This document shows, piece after piece, positions 40,097-50,863 of a DNA stretch of 64,000 nt. Source of the DNA: Mycolicibacterium rhodesiae (GTDB lineage: Bacteria > Actinomycetota > Actinomycetes > Mycobacteriales > Mycobacteriaceae); the NCBI RefSeq assembly GCF_002086695.1, contig NZ_MVIH01000007.1:1-64000 (forward strand). The letters are read 5' to 3'. Numbering within the stretch: position 1 is the first letter of the stretch; each line of letters begins with the position of its first letter. The position numbers were made by a program, and so were the translations under genes. The notes beneath the pieces are model-generated. The model saw only the letters and a list, made by a program, of their open reading frames with translations, was not told the origin of the DNA and made no database searches.

Positions 40097-40764
40097 ATCG
40101 ACTTGGCCGCTCTTTTAGCCGCGTAGGCCTTGAGTTCGTCGGACAGCGCGTCGGCGGCCCGCAGTCGGGGGAGCAGGCTGGGGTCGGTCATCCGGGCGCG
40201 GAACACCAGGGCGATCGTCACGTCGTGATCGGGTTTGTCCTCGACGACGATCGCGTCTCCCGCACGCACGGTCCCCGGGGAGATCACCCGTAGGTAGGCC
40301 CCGGGCTTGCCGGCGTCGGTGAATGTCTTGATCCAGCCGCCGATGTCGAGGAATGCCGAGAACGTGCGACACGGGGTGCGCGGCGCCGAGACTTCGAGCA
40401 GCAGTCCGTCGGTCCCGATCCGCCAGCGTTCGCCGATGAGTGCATTCGTGACATCGACTCCGGACGTGGTCAGGTTTTCGCCGAACATCCCGTCGGTCAG
40501 CGGGCGCTCGAGGCGGGCAGCCCAGTCGTCGAGGTCCTCGCGGGCATAGACGTAGACGGCTTGGTCGTCGCCCCCGTGCAGCTTCTGGTTGCCGATCGTG
40601 TCCCCGACCAGGCCGCTGCCCAGGCCGCCGCGCATCGGCCCCGGCGCGCGGACCATCACCGCGTCAGACGTCGCCGCCTTGTCGATGCCGGTCCGCCTCG
40701 CCGGCTTGTCGGGATTCGCGCGGACGCGGGCCAGATTGACCGACAACACACTTGCCACCACCAC
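40093..40764 (-). CDS. MOSC domain protein (YiiM-like)
   Basis: The 223-residue protein has the MOSC fold found in molybdenum cofactor sulfurases and in YiiM-type proteins that reduce N-hydroxylated compounds. Family segments are the N-terminus [32 protein letters not shown] and [18 protein letters not shown]. The conserved Cys lies in [14 protein letters not shown], the usual cofactor-binding cysteine, followed by [17 protein letters not shown]. Three consecutive GTG codons (40764, 40761, 40758) are possible starts. The specific reaction is unknown. Confidence 0.87.
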   Translation of the reverse strand: MVVASVLSVNLARVRANPDKPARRTGIDKAATSDAVMVRAPGPMRGGLGSGLVGDTIGNQKLHGGDDQAVYVYAREDLDDWAARLERPLTDGMFGENLTTSGVDVTNALIGERWRIGTDGLLLEVSAPRTPCRTFSAFLDIGGWIKTFTDAGKPGAYLRVISPGTVRAGDAIVVEDKPDHDVTIALVFRARMTDPSLLPRLRAADALSDELKAYAAKRAAKSI

Positions 40765-40837
40765 AGGGTAATGGCGGGGCGGCATTCCAGCGGGGCGGGT
40801 AGTCGAACCGACTCGAACGCAACGCCGTTCGTCTGAC

Positions 40838-40965
40838 CGGGTAGTCAGAATTCTCATTCGGTCCGACGAGATCCTGATCGCCGACGACGGGTCGACCGAT
40901 GCCACCGCCGAAAGGCTCTGTCCCGATTATGGTTTCGCGACGCTACGGAGAACGGTACCGGGTTG
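40838..40965 (+). pseudogene. relic of a family 2 glycosyltransferase
   Basis: One frame reads SDEILIADDGSTDATAERLC and then PDYGFATLRRTVPG. DEILIADDGSTDAT is the nucleotide-sugar binding motif of GT2 enzymes. A frame change later gives RPSSAANTGGRDTPG, resembling the AARNxGL segment. Nothing upstream or downstream continues the family. It lies in the 263-base gap between the MOSC gene and the solute-binding gene. Confidence 0.4.
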
Positions 40966-41027
40966 GGCGGCCGTCGTCGGCGGCGAACACCGGTGGGCGC
41001 GACACGCCAGGGACTAGCGTTCATGTC

Positions 41028-41777
41028 ATGAGCGAGGTGTTGCGCGTCGGGGCGGCATTTCCCGACCCACCGTTCAACGACGCCGGGCCGACAAGGTCCG
41101 GTCTGGACGTCGAACTCATGACCGCCATCGGCGAGCGGCTCGGCGCGTCGATCGAGTTCATCCGCTACCAGGGCCACGACTTCAACGGCATCTTCGACGC
41201 GCTGGACTCCGGCGAGTTCGACTGCGTCGCCGCCGGCACCACCATCACCGGGTCCCGCGCACTGAAGGCCGCGTTCTGCGACCCGTACCTGATCTCCGGT
41301 CAGGCGCTCGCCGTCGACGCCACCCGGCTGCCCGATGTCACATCGATCGACGATCTCGACGGCCTGACCCTCGGCGTGCAGCAGGGCAATACCAGCCAGC
41401 CGATCGCCAACCGGCTGCTGGCCGACGGCAAGGTCGCCCGGGTCCGGGTCTACGACTACGGAAGCATCCGCGCCGCGCTGCGGGATCTGTCCACCGGGCG
41501 GTGCGACGCATTCATGAAACTGGACCCGGTACTGACCCGGCTGGCCGAGGCGACACCGGGCGTGGCCGTCATCCAGCGCGGCATCACCACCGAGAAGATC
41601 GCGATCGCGGTACCGACCACCGACACCGCGTTGCTGGGCCGGATCAACGTCGCGCAGGCCGCTCTCGAGGAAGACGGGACGTTGCCGACGATCCGGGAGC
41701 GGTGGACCGGCTCACCGCGCGCCGACCAGAGCGGGCCCGGATCTCCTGAGGTTCCAGGCGGTCGCGCACGGCGGTGA
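41028..41777 (+). CDS. solute-binding protein family 3 domain, apparently cytoplasmic
   Basis: The 249-residue protein is a complete type II periplasmic-binding-protein fold of family 3 (amino-acid type). It has VLRVGAAFPDPPFNDAG at the N-terminus, SGLDVELMTAIGERLGA, GEFDCVAAGTTITGSR and LGVQQGNTSQPIANRLL. ATG 41028 gives the domain at residue 4. Neither this start nor the open upstream frame contains a hydrophobic signal or lipobox, and no transporter gene is adjacent. It may sense an amino acid in the cytoplasm or act as an enzyme of the cyclohexadienyl dehydratase type. Function is unresolved. Confidence 0.8.
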   Translation: MSEVLRVGAAFPDPPFNDAGPTRSGLDVELMTAIGERLGASIEFIRYQGHDFNGIFDALDSGEFDCVAAGTTITGSRALKAAFCDPYLISGQALAVDATRLPDVTSIDDLDGLTLGVQQGNTSQPIANRLLADGKVARVRVYDYGSIRAALRDLSTGRCDAFMKLDPVLTRLAEATPGVAVIQRGITTEKIAIAVPTTDTALLGRINVAQAALEEDGTLPTIRERWTGSPRADQSGPGSPEVPGGRARR

Positions 41778-41805
41778 GCAGGCCACTAGGCTGGGCGGGT
41801 ACTGA

Positions 41806-42849
<1,044 letters not shown>

Positions 42850-42855
42850 CGCACC

Positions 42856-44064
42856 ATGGCTGTCCAAACACTCGACGACCTGCTGGCCGAGGGTGTTTCG
42901 GGTCGGGGCGTTCTCGTGCGCTCCGACCTGAACGTCCCGCTCGACGGTGGGAAGATCACTGATCCCGGTCGCATCATCGCGTCGGTCCCGACGCTGAAGG
43001 CGCTGGCCGACGCCGGGGCGAAGGTCATCGTGACCGCTCACCTCGGCCGACCCAAAGGTGGTGTGGATCCGGCGTTCTCGCTGGCGCCGGTGGCCACCGC
43101 GCTGTCGGAGCGGCTGGGCAGGCACGTCCAGCTGGCCGGCGACGTGGTCGGCACCGATGCCCTCGCCCGCGCCGAGGGACTCACCGACGGCGATGTCCTG
43201 CTGCTGGAGAACATCCGGTTCGATCCGCGTGAGACCAGCAAGGACGACAGCGAACGGCTGGCGCTGGCCAAGGCGCTCGTCGAATTGGTCGGCGAGGACG
43301 GCGCTTTCGTCTCCGACGGCTTCGGTGTCGTGCACCGCAAGCAGGCGTCGGTGTACGACGTGGCCACGCTGCTGCCGCACTATGCGGGCACGCTGGTGGC
43401 CGCCGAGGTCAAGGTGCTGGAGCAGCTGACCAGCTCGAGCGAGCGGCCGTATGCCGTGGTGCTCGGCGGGTCGAAGGTGTCGGACAAGCTCGCCGTCATC
43501 GAGAACCTGGCGACCAAGGCGGACAGCATCGTCATCGGCGGCGGTATGTGCTTCACCTTCCTTGCCGCGCAAGGTGTTTCGGTGGGTACCTCGCTGCTGC
43601 AAGAGGAGATGATCGAGACCTGCCGCCAGCTGCTGGAGACCTACGGTGACGTGATCCACCTGCCGGTGGACATCGTGGTCGCGGAGAAGTTCGCGGCCGA
43701 CTCGCCTGCGGAAACCGTGTGGGCGGACAGCATCCCGGCCGACAAGATGGGCCTGGACATCGGACCGGAGTCGGTCAAGCGGTTCACCAAGCTGCTGTCG
43801 AACGCCCGCACCATCTTCTGGAACGGACCGATGGGCGTGTTCGAGTTCCCGGCGTTCGCCGCGGGGACCAAGGGTGTGGCCGAGGCCATCGTCGCCGCCA
43901 CCGGCAAGGGCGCGTTCAGCGTCGTCGGCGGTGGTGATTCGGCGGCCGCGGTGCGCCAACTCGGTCTGCCGGAGGACGGTTTCTCGCACATTTCGACCGG
44001 CGGCGGCGCATCGCTGGAATACCTTGAGGGCAAAACACTGCCCGGCATCGAAGTTTTGAACTAG
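42856..44064 (+). CDS. pgk: phosphoglycerate kinase
   Basis: Pgk transfers phosphate from 1,3-bisphosphoglycerate to ADP. The 402-residue protein shows [16 protein letters not shown], the substrate arginine segment [21 protein letters not shown], the hinge and ATP region ([13 protein letters not shown]) and the C-terminal [13 protein letters not shown]. The length is normal. It lies 6 bases after gap and 7 bases before tpiA. Confidence 0.98.
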   Translation: MAVQTLDDLLAEGVSGRGVLVRSDLNVPLDGGKITDPGRIIASVPTLKALADAGAKVIVTAHLGRPKGGVDPAFSLAPVATALSERLGRHVQLAGDVVGTDALARAEGLTDGDVLLLENIRFDPRETSKDDSERLALAKALVELVGEDGAFVSDGFGVVHRKQASVYDVATLLPHYAGTLVAAEVKVLEQLTSSSERPYAVVLGGSKVSDKLAVIENLATKADSIVIGGGMCFTFLAAQGVSVGTSLLQEEMIETCRQLLETYGDVIHLPVDIVVAEKFAADSPAETVWADSIPADKMGLDIGPESVKRFTKLLSNARTIFWNGPMGVFEFPAFAAGTKGVAEAIVAATGKGAFSVVGGGDSAAAVRQLGLPEDGFSHISTGGGASLEYLEGKTLPGIEVLN

Positions 44065-44071
44065 GAGTCCT

Positions 44072-44857
44072 GTGTCCCGTAAACCGCTGATCGCGGGCAA
44101 CTGGAAGATGAACCTCAACCACTTCGAGGCCATCGCTCTGGTCCAGAAGATCGCGTTCTCGTTGCCCGACAAGTACTTCGACAAGGTCGACGTGACGGTG
44201 ATCCCGCCGTTCACCGATCTGCGCAGCGTGCAGACCTTGGTCGACGGCGACAAGCTGCGGCTGACCTACGGTGCGCAGGACGTGTCGCAGCACGACTCGG
44301 GCGCCTACACCGGCGACATCAGCGGTGCGTTCCTGGCCAAGCTCGGGTGCACGTTCGTGGTGGTCGGGCATTCCGAGCGACGTACCTATCACCACGAGGA
44401 CGACGCGGTGGTCGCCGAAAAGGCGGCCGCGGCGTTCCGGCACGGACTGACGCCGATCGTGTGCATCGGCGAGCAGCTCGAGGTCCGCGAGGGTGGCGGC
44501 CACGTCGACTTCTGCGTGAACTCGCTGCGCGGCTCGCTGGCCGGGCTCTCCAAGGAGCAGCTGGCCGGCGTCGTCATCGCCTACGAACCGGTGTGGGCGA
44601 TCGGCACCGGCCGGGTGGCCAGCGCGGCCGACGCGCAGGAGGTGTGCGCCGCGATCCGGGCCGAGTTGGGAAACCTGGCTTCGCCGGAGGCGGCCGGAGG
44701 TGTCCGGGTGCTCTACGGCGGCTCGGTGAACGCCAAGAACGTCGGTGAGATCGTCGCTCAGCAGGACGTCGACGGTGCGCTGGTCGGTGGGGCGTCGCTG
44801 GATGGAGAACAGTTCGCCACCCTGTCGGCGATCGCCGCGGGCGGGCCCCTCCCGTGA
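44072..44857 (+). CDS. tpiA: triosephosphate isomerase
   Basis: TpiA interconverts dihydroxyacetone phosphate and glyceraldehyde-3-phosphate. The 261-residue barrel has AGNWKMN at the N-terminus, the electrophile His100 (VVVGHSERR), the catalytic base Glu172 ([11 protein letters not shown]) and the phosphate loop [10 protein letters not shown]. The GTG start follows AGGAG. It completes the glycolytic operon. Confidence 0.98.
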   Translation: MSRKPLIAGNWKMNLNHFEAIALVQKIAFSLPDKYFDKVDVTVIPPFTDLRSVQTLVDGDKLRLTYGAQDVSQHDSGAYTGDISGAFLAKLGCTFVVVGHSERRTYHHEDDAVVAEKAAAAFRHGLTPIVCIGEQLEVREGGGHVDFCVNSLRGSLAGLSKEQLAGVVIAYEPVWAIGTGRVASAADAQEVCAAIRAELGNLASPEAAGGVRVLYGGSVNAKNVGEIVAQQDVDGALVGGASLDGEQFATLSAIAAGGPLP

Positions 44858-44886
44858 CCGATGCCGTGATGACGGCCCCGACCAGG

Positions 44887-44892
44887 TAGTCT
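44887..44892 (+). promoter_or_regulatory. putative -10 element of secG
   Basis: TAGTCT fits TANNNT and ends 7 bases before the secG ATG, allowing a leaderless mRNA separate from the glycolytic operon. No clear -35 is seen. Confidence 0.35.
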
Positions 44893-44899
44893 GGTCGCC

Positions 44900-45133
44900 A
44901 TGGTTTTGACTCTGCAGATCATCCTGGTCACCACCAGCGTCCTGGTGGTGCTCCTGGTGCTCCTGCACCGCGCCAAGGGTGGCGGCCTGTCGACGCTGTT
45001 CGGCGGTGGTGTGCAGTCCAGCCTGTCCGGGTCGACCGTCGTGGAGAAGAACCTCGACCGCCTCACGCTGTTCGTCACCGGTATCTGGGTGGTGTCCATC
45101 ATCGGTATGGCGCTGCAGATCAAGTACAGCTAG
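44900..45133 (+). CDS. secG: preprotein translocase subunit SecG
   Basis: SecG is the small helper subunit of the SecYEG channel. The 77-residue protein has two membrane helices (about 3-22 and 55-73). Between them lies the conserved cytoplasmic loop HRAKGGGLSTLFGGG. It is 42 bases after tpiA on the same strand. Confidence 0.95.
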   Translation: MVLTLQIILVTTSVLVVLLVLLHRAKGGGLSTLFGGGVQSSLSGSTVVEKNLDRLTLFVTGIWVVSIIGMALQIKYS

Positions 45134-45153
45134 TCCGTTCAGGGCGTGACGCG

Positions 45154-46092
45154 TCAGGTTGTAAAGACGAGCCGCTGACCGTTCTCGGGCTGCGGCCACA
45201 CCTGTTCGACCTCCGCAAGCGGGACCGCGCGCGCCTGCGTTCGCAGGGTGCCTGTGCAGATCAATTCCGCCAGTTGCGGTAACTCCGAAATGATGTCGGC
45301 GACCGGCACTGAGCCGATACCGCTGCCGACGATCTGCAGCGGCATGGATCGCAGGGCGGCCGACTGGATGTCGGCTCCTGCGCCGGCCATCGAACCGATC
45401 TGAACCCACGTCAGCGGCTGTGCCGTGTCGTGGCGGCTGCGTGCGAAACCGGCCATCAGCTCGGCGGCGGGCGGACCCCAGATGTAATCGAGCACGATGT
45501 CTGCGCCGGCCACCCGGTCGAGATTGCCGGCCAACTCGTCCAGTGCGATCACATCGTCGGCACCCAGGTCGGGCAGCGTCGCCAGCTGTCGGCGGTCCCG
45601 GCCGACGCCGATCACCGCGTCCGCCCCAAGATGTTTGGCGGCCTGGACCGCCAGGCGCCCGGCGGTTCCGGCCGCGCCCAGGATCACGACGGTCTGGCCC
45701 GGCTGCATCCGGGCGCGGCGGCGCAGCGCCACCCAGGACGACATGGCCGGGTTCATGGCCGCGGCAATCGCGACCGGATCGGCGTCGTCGGGCAGTACGA
45801 CACTGCGCCGTGCGTCGATGACAGTCTGCTCGGCCATCGCGCCGAGCTCGGTGGCCACCACGAAGTAGCGCAACGTGCCATCGGAGCCGCGGCCGACACC
45901 GTCGACCCCGGGCACCACAGGCAGCGCACCGGTGCTGGTGTAATGCGCCCCGCTGGCCCGGGATCGCACCAATGGATGCAAGCCCGCCGCGAGGACATCG
46001 ACGACGATATCGGTATCTGCGCTCGCAGTCGCCTGCGGAAACTCTTGATAGACAGGTGGTTTCGCGAAGTCTGTGACAACCGCTGCGTACAC
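45154..46092 (-). CDS. zinc-independent quinone oxidoreductase-like (MDR superfamily)
   Basis: The 312-residue NADPH-dependent oxidoreductase has an N-terminal GroES-like domain (LPVVPGVDGVGRGSDG). A Rossmann domain follows with GQTVVILGAAGTAGRLAVQA. No structural or catalytic zinc cysteines are seen, as in the quinone reductase branch. I chose GTG 46092, preceded by GGAGG at 5 bases; ATG 46104 would lie upstream of the likely transcription start. It is divergent from a MarR regulator, and two operators lie in the gap. Repression by that regulator in response to a quinone, phenolic compound or oxidant is likely. Confidence 0.85.
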   Translation of the reverse strand: MYAAVVTDFAKPPVYQEFPQATASADTDIVVDVLAAGLHPLVRSRASGAHYTSTGALPVVPGVDGVGRGSDGTLRYFVVATELGAMAEQTVIDARRSVVLPDDADPVAIAAAMNPAMSSWVALRRRARMQPGQTVVILGAAGTAGRLAVQAAKHLGADAVIGVGRDRRQLATLPDLGADDVIALDELAGNLDRVAGADIVLDYIWGPPAAELMAGFARSRHDTAQPLTWVQIGSMAGAGADIQSAALRSMPLQIVGSGIGSVPVADIISELPQLAELICTGTLRTQARAVPLAEVEQVWPQPENGQRLVFTT

Positions 46093-46106
46093 GGCATCCT
46101 CCAAAA

Positions 46107-46125
46107 TAGTTGGTATTACGAACTA
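46107..46125. promoter_or_regulatory. MarR operator copy 1
   Basis: TAGTTGGTATTACGAACTA is a 19-bp inverted repeat with 8 of 9 arm positions symmetric. It overlaps the likely minus-strand promoter of the oxidoreductase gene (-10 TATTTT, minus strand 46108-46103). Confidence 0.65.
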
Positions 46126-46129
46126 AAAT

Positions 46130-46148
46130 TAGATGGTAATACGAACTA
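46130..46148. promoter_or_regulatory. MarR operator copy 2
   Basis: TAGATGGTAATACGAACTA is a second 19-bp copy, with 7 of 9 arm positions symmetric. It is centred 23 bp from the first, about two helical turns. It lies just upstream of the marR -10 element and probably mediates autoregulation. Confidence 0.65.
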
Positions 46149-46154
46149 ATGCGG

Positions 46155-46160
46155 TACGCT
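46155..46160 (+). promoter_or_regulatory. putative -10 element of marR
   Basis: TACGCT fits TANNNT and ends 6 bases before ATG 46167. This supports that start codon and a leaderless mRNA. Confidence 0.4.
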
Positions 46161-46166
46161 AGGGCA

Positions 46167-46649
46167 ATGCCGGGCGATATCTCAGAAACGTTGCTCGAAG
46201 ACCTGGTGCGCACCTCGTTCGCGGTGACTGCGGTGCTGAACCGGGTTGCCGCCGACAATGACCTGTCGCTGACCCAGCTGCGGGCGCTCGCCATCCTGCG
46301 CGACCGGGAGCCGACCATGGCGCAGCTCGCCGAGTACCTGGGCCTGGAACGATCGTCGGTCAGCGGGCTGATCGACCGTGCCGTGCGCCGGGGTCTGGCC
46401 AAGCGGATGACCAGCCGCCAGGACGGACGCTCCGTGCATGTCACCCTGACCGCCACCGGGCAGCGACTCGGCGAGGCGCTCGCCGGCACGGTCGCTGACA
46501 TGCTGGCGCCGATGACCAGCCGGCTCACCGCCGCCGAGCAAAAGCGGTTGGCCGACCTGCTGTCGGGGATGTTGGACCCGGCTCCGCCCGTCATTCCGAC
46601 CCCCCGTCGTCCTCGCGCAGCAACCGTTCCGGGTGGTGCGCGTCGTTGA
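46167..46649 (+). CDS. MarR family transcriptional regulator
   Basis: The 160-residue winged-helix regulator has LSLTQLRALAILRDREPTMA, the recognition region LAEYLGLERSSVSGLIDRA and the wing RMTSRQDGRSVHVTLT. MarR dimers usually repress genes for redox or aromatic-compound handling and release DNA on ligand binding or oxidation. The ATG at 46167 sits behind a -10-like hexamer; ATG 46149 would place the protein start against the operator. The last 59 bases overlap the convergent HNH gene, which encodes a Pro/Arg-rich tail here. Confidence 0.9.
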   Translation: MPGDISETLLEDLVRTSFAVTAVLNRVAADNDLSLTQLRALAILRDREPTMAQLAEYLGLERSSVSGLIDRAVRRGLAKRMTSRQDGRSVHVTLTATGQRLGEALAGTVADMLAPMTSRLTAAEQKRLADLLSGMLDPAPPVIPTPRRPRAATVPGGARR

Positions 46650-47934
46650 CACGCGGGGGGCCGGTGCCATCGCTCCACGCGATCCGGCCGTCCTCGGTGA
46701 CACGGGTCGTGTATGTTCCGTCGGTTGCCATCGCGTGGTCGCACGGGCAGCCGAAATACAAGTTGTCGGCGTCGGTCGGGCCGCCGGCGCTCCACTCCAG
46801 CGCGTGATGTACCTCGCAGTGGTATCCCGGCTCGAAACAGTCCGGTTTGGTGCACCCGCGGTCGCGGGCGTGGCAGATGATCCGATGGTCCGCAGTCGCA
46901 AGGCGTTTGGCTCGGCCGAGGTACAGCGGCCGCGCCGAGTGATCCTCGAACACCGCCAGGTAGTGCACCGCTTCGCCGGCCATCCGGATGACATCGCGCA
47001 TCGGGAGTCGGCCAGTTCCGCCGGTCCGGGCCCAGCCTGCCGCCTGTTCCAACTCGCCCAGCGTGGTCGTCACGATCACGGTCACCGGCAGTCCGCGATG
47101 CTGCCCCAACGCCCCTGATGACACAGCCGCCTTGAGGCCGAGCGTGATTCCGTCGTGGCAGCGCTGCTCCGGGCTTCGGTTGTCGCGTCCGTCGGCGCCG
47201 TCGGGGAGATGGCGACCCGGCCGGACCGCGGCAGCCACCGCTTCGATGTAGGCGCGGCCCTCCGGGTCCACCCAGCCGGAGAGTCGGCTCATCCCATCGG
47301 GGCCCTGCCGGCCCAGCCGCAGCCCGCGGCGTCGGGCCCGATCCTCGTCGGTGAACGTGCCGTCGGGATTCAGGCAATCGGCGATCTCGACTCCGATCGC
47401 CGCGACGAACTTCGAATCCTGTTCTCGCGCGCGGCGAACCAGTGCACGTTCCGCGGCGTCCCGATCGGCGGGCCTGACGAACGACGGCAGCCGGTCGAGC
47501 GCATGGCACACCGCCGAGATGTGGTCGTCGCCGAGGTTGCCGGCCTCGACCGCGGCAGCCAACACCGGCAACTCCGGCGGTAGCGTCGGACCGGTCAGCG
47601 ATCGACGCGGCCGCAACCGACCTGCCAGCGCGAACCGCCGCTTGACCTCCCCGGCCGTCAGGCGCAGCCGACTGGCCAGAACGTCGCGGACTTTCACTCC
47701 GGCAGGCAACGACGAGCCGTCAACCGGTTCGGCGATCTCACCGAACATCCGGTAGGACAGCCCGCGGTTCACTCGGTTCTGGCCCTCCAGGCGCTCGGCC
47801 ACCTCGATGCGAAAGGCGTTGCCCGCCAGATCGGTACAGATCGACCGGAGCCGGCCATACGCGGCGTCGACGGCATCGAGCTCGGCGCGAACCCGGTCAT
47901 GCACCGCGTGGGCGGTCAGGGGCTCGGCGGACAT
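46591..47934 (-). CDS. DUF222/13E12-repeat family HNH endonuclease domain protein
   Basis: The 447-residue protein has the DUF222 (13E12 repeat) domain over residues about 40-330. A C-terminal HNH nuclease motif follows: CTKPDC, then [10 protein letters not shown] and [14 protein letters not shown]. Members are abundant in mycobacteria, and some in M. tuberculosis lie in REP13E12 prophage attachment repeats. A perfect LexA box lies 13 bases upstream of its ATG, so it should be induced by DNA damage. Its biochemical role is unknown. Confidence 0.9.
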   Translation of the reverse strand: MSAEPLTAHAVHDRVRAELDAVDAAYGRLRSICTDLAGNAFRIEVAERLEGQNRVNRGLSYRMFGEIAEPVDGSSLPAGVKVRDVLASRLRLTAGEVKRRFALAGRLRPRRSLTGPTLPPELPVLAAAVEAGNLGDDHISAVCHALDRLPSFVRPADRDAAERALVRRAREQDSKFVAAIGVEIADCLNPDGTFTDEDRARRRGLRLGRQGPDGMSRLSGWVDPEGRAYIEAVAAAVRPGRHLPDGADGRDNRSPEQRCHDGITLGLKAAVSSGALGQHRGLPVTVIVTTTLGELEQAAGWARTGGTGRLPMRDVIRMAGEAVHYLAVFEDHSARPLYLGRAKRLATADHRIICHARDRGCTKPDCFEPGYHCEVHHALEWSAGGPTDADNLYFGCPCDHAMATDGTYTTRVTEDGRIAWSDGTGPPRVNDAHHPERLLREDDGGSE

Positions 47935-47946
47935 GAAACCACGCTA

Positions 47947-47962
47947 TCGAACAATTGTTCGA
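47947..47962. promoter_or_regulatory. LexA SOS box
   Basis: TCGAACAATTGTTCGA is a perfect palindrome identical to the mycobacterial LexA consensus TCGAAC-N4-GTTCGA. The symmetry extends to a 26-bp inverted repeat (47942-47967) with one mismatched pair. It lies 13 bases before the start of the HNH gene and about 100 bases before ppc. Confidence 0.85.
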
Positions 47963-48003
47963 CAGCGAGATGTGAAACGGCAACCTGTGGATGAAGTCGG
48001 GTC

Positions 48004-48012
48004 TGTGGACAA
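48004..48012 (-). promoter_or_regulatory. DnaA-box-like nonamer
   Basis: The minus strand reads TTGTCCACA, the mycobacterial DnaA-box consensus. A weaker TGTGGATGA is at 47986-47994 in the same orientation. One perfect nonamer can occur by chance in 64 kb, so function is doubtful. Confidence 0.25.
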
Positions 48013-48064
48013 CGCCACGACCCCACGCCCTGCACGGCCTAGCGGACACCGGAATACTGAGGAG

Positions 48065-50860
48065 ATGGCTGAAGCTTCCGACGTGTCCCTGGAACCGATC
48101 GGCGCAGTACAGCGCACCCAGGTCGGGCGGGAGGCCACCGAGCCGATGCGCGAAGACATCCGCCTGCTCGGTGCCATCCTCGGGGATACCGTGCGCGAGC
48201 AGAACGGCGACGAGGTGTTCGACCTCGTCGAGAAAGCCCGCGTCGAGTCCTTCCGGGTGCGCCGCTCAGAGATCGACCGGTCCGAGCTGGCCCAGCTGTT
48301 CGACGGCATCGACGTCCACCGGGCCATTCCGGTGATCCGCGCGTTCAGCCACTTCGCCCTGCTGGCCAACGTCGCCGAGGACATCCACCGCGAACGGCGC
48401 CGCGCGATCCACGTCGCCGCCGGAGAAGCGCCGCAGAACAGCACTCTGGCGGCCACGTACGAGAAGCTCGACGCCGCGCAGCTGGACGCCGAAACCGTGC
48501 AGAAGGCGCTCACCGGCGCATTGGTGGCGCCGGTCATCACCGCCCACCCGACTGAGACCCGCAGGCGCACAGTCTTCGACACCCAGCACCGCATTACTCA
48601 GCTGATGCGGACGCGGCTACACGGTCAGGACGAGACCGAAGACGGCCAACCTGTCGAAACCGAACTGCGCAGGCAGATCCTCACGCTGTGGCAGACCGCA
48701 CTGATCCGGTTGTCTCGCTTGAAGATTCAGGATGAGATTGAAGTCGGCCTGCGGTACTACCCGGCGGCGTTCTTCGAGGTGATCCCGAAGGTGAATGCCG
48801 GGGTTCGCGAGGCGCTGCGCACCCGCTGGCCCGACGCCGACCTGCTGCCCGAGCCGATCCTGCGGCCGGGCTCCTGGATCGGTGGCGATCGCGACGGAAA
48901 CCCGAACGTCACGGCCGATGTGGTTCGGCTGGCCACCGGCAGCGCCGCCTTCACCGCGCTGGGCCATTATTTCGCCGAGCTCAACAAGCTCGAGCAGGAA
49001 TTGTCGATGTCCGCGCGGCTGGTGAAGACCACCGACGCTCTCGTCGCTCTGGCCGACGCCTGCGACGAGCCGGCCCGGATGGACGAGCCCTACCGGCGGG
49101 CGCTGCGGGTGGTGCATGCCCGACTCACCGCGACCGGCCAGAGCATCCTCGATCGCGAGCCCGCACATACCCTCGATCTGGGGCTCGAGCCGTACGAGAC
49201 ACCCGACGAGCTGCTCGCCGACCTGAACACCATCGACGCATCACTGCGCGCCAACGGCAGCACACTGCTGGCCGACGACCGGCTGGCCAGGTTGCGAGAA
49301 GCAGTGGATGTCTTCGGGTTTCACTTGTCCAGCCTGGACATGCGGCAGAACTCAGAGGTGCACGAAGAGGTCATCGCCGAACTGCTGTCCTGGGCCGGGG
49401 TGCATCCGGACTACGCGTCGCTGTCCGAGCCGGAGCGAGTCGAGGTGCTGGCCGCCGAGCTCGCAACCCGCCGCCCGCTGGTCCGTGACGACTCCGAGGT
49501 CTCCGAGCTGGCCCGCAAGGAACTCGACATCGTCTTCGCCGCCGCCCGCGCGGTCCGCGTGTTCGGCCCCGAAGCCGTACCCAACTACATCATCTCGATG
49601 TGCCAATCGGTCTCCGACATGCTGGAAGCCGCGATCCTGCTCAAAGAGGCTGGGCTGCTCGATGTTTCGGGCGACGACGTGTACGCGCCGGTCGGGATCG
49701 TGCCGTTGTTCGAGACGATCGACGACCTGCAGCGCGGCGCGTCGATCCTGGAGTCGGTGCTGGACCTGCCGCTCTACCGCGCGATGGTGCACGCTCGCGG
49801 CGAGAGCCAGGAGGTGATGCTGGGCTACTCCGACTCCAACAAGGACGGCGGGTATTTGGCCGCGAACTGGGCGCTCTACCGGGCCGAACTGGATCTGGTG
49901 GAATCGGCCCGCAAGACCGGAATTCGGTTGCGGCTCTTCCACGGTCGCGGTGGCACCGTCGGCCGTGGTGGCGGCCCGAGCTACGATGCGATCCTGGCCC
50001 AGCCGCCGGGTGCGGTGAACGGCTCGCTGCGGCTGACGGAGCAGGGCGAGGTGATCGCGGCCAAGTACGCCGAGCCGCGGATCGCGCACCGCAACCTGGA
50101 GACGCTGCTGGCCGCCACACTGGAGTCGACGCTGCTCGACACCGAGGGACTCGGCGACCTCGCCGAGCAGGCGTATGCGGTGCTCGATGATCTCGCTGCC
50201 CGGGCTCAGCGTGCCTACGCCGAATTAGTCCACGAGACACCGGGTTTCGTCGAGTACTTCAAAGCCTCGACACCGGTCGGCGAGATTGGCTCACTCAATA
50301 TCGGGAGCAGGCCGACCTCGCGCAAACCCACCACGTCGATCTCGGACCTGCGGGCAATCCCGTGGGTGCTGGCCTGGAGCCAGTCCCGGGTGATGCTGCC
50401 CGGTTGGTATGGCACGGGCACCGCAGTCGAGGAGTGGATCGCCGAAAACGACGGCGGACTCGAGGTGCTGCAGGAGCTCTATAAGAAGTGGCCGTTCTTC
50501 GCCACCGTGCTTTCCAATATGGCGCAGGTGCTGGCCAAGGCCGACATGGGCCTGGCCGCGCGGTATTCCGAGCTGGTCGACGACGAGGAACTCCGTGCCC
50601 GGGTGTTCGACAAGATCGTCGCCGAGCACGGCCGCACGCTGCGGATCCATCAGCTGATCACCGGCCACGACGACCTGCTCGCCGACAACCCGGCGCTGGC
50701 GCGGTCGGTGTTCAACCGCTTCCCCTACCTGGAGCCGCTCAACCACCTACAGGTCGAGCTGTTACGCCGCTACCGGTCCGGAGACGAGGACGAGCTGATC
50801 CAGCGCGGGATCCTGCTCACCATGAGTGGGTTGGCGTCGGCGCTGCGCAACAGCGGTTAG
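48065..50860 (+). CDS. ppc: phosphoenolpyruvate carboxylase
   Basis: Ppc carboxylates phosphoenolpyruvate to oxaloacetate and refills the TCA cycle. The 931-residue protein has the catalytic His161 ([12 protein letters not shown]), [17 protein letters not shown], the glycine loop [20 protein letters not shown] and [11 protein letters not shown]. The C-terminal end is [18 protein letters not shown] 48065 gives [18 protein letters not shown], matching mycobacterial homologues; GTG 48083 is a later alternative. It is divergent from the SOS-controlled HNH gene and 3 bases before the DUF309 gene. Confidence 0.97.
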   Translation: MAEASDVSLEPIGAVQRTQVGREATEPMREDIRLLGAILGDTVREQNGDEVFDLVEKARVESFRVRRSEIDRSELAQLFDGIDVHRAIPVIRAFSHFALLANVAEDIHRERRRAIHVAAGEAPQNSTLAATYEKLDAAQLDAETVQKALTGALVAPVITAHPTETRRRTVFDTQHRITQLMRTRLHGQDETEDGQPVETELRRQILTLWQTALIRLSRLKIQDEIEVGLRYYPAAFFEVIPKVNAGVREALRTRWPDADLLPEPILRPGSWIGGDRDGNPNVTADVVRLATGSAAFTALGHYFAELNKLEQELSMSARLVKTTDALVALADACDEPARMDEPYRRALRVVHARLTATGQSILDREPAHTLDLGLEPYETPDELLADLNTIDASLRANGSTLLADDRLARLREAVDVFGFHLSSLDMRQNSEVHEEVIAELLSWAGVHPDYASLSEPERVEVLAAELATRRPLVRDDSEVSELARKELDIVFAAARAVRVFGPEAVPNYIISMCQSVSDMLEAAILLKEAGLLDVSGDDVYAPVGIVPLFETIDDLQRGASILESVLDLPLYRAMVHARGESQEVMLGYSDSNKDGGYLAANWALYRAELDLVESARKTGIRLRLFHGRGGTVGRGGGPSYDAILAQPPGAVNGSLRLTEQGEVIAAKYAEPRIAHRNLETLLAATLESTLLDTEGLGDLAEQAYAVLDDLAARAQRAYAELVHETPGFVEYFKASTPVGEIGSLNIGSRPTSRKPTTSISDLRAIPWVLAWSQSRVMLPGWYGTGTAVEEWIAENDGGLEVLQELYKKWPFFATVLSNMAQVLAKADMGLAARYSELVDDEELRARVFDKIVAEHGRTLRIHQLITGHDDLLADNPALARSVFNRFPYLEPLNHLQVELLRRYRSGDEDELIQRGILLTMSGLASALRNSG

Positions 50861-50863
50861 CCG

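Noticed and set aside
43916..47509. A 1,197-codon minus-strand frame across pgk, tpiA, secG, the oxidoreductase, marR and part of the HNH gene
   Set aside because: It lies opposite or across several conserved genes and shows no domain; GC bias removes stop codons in this frame.
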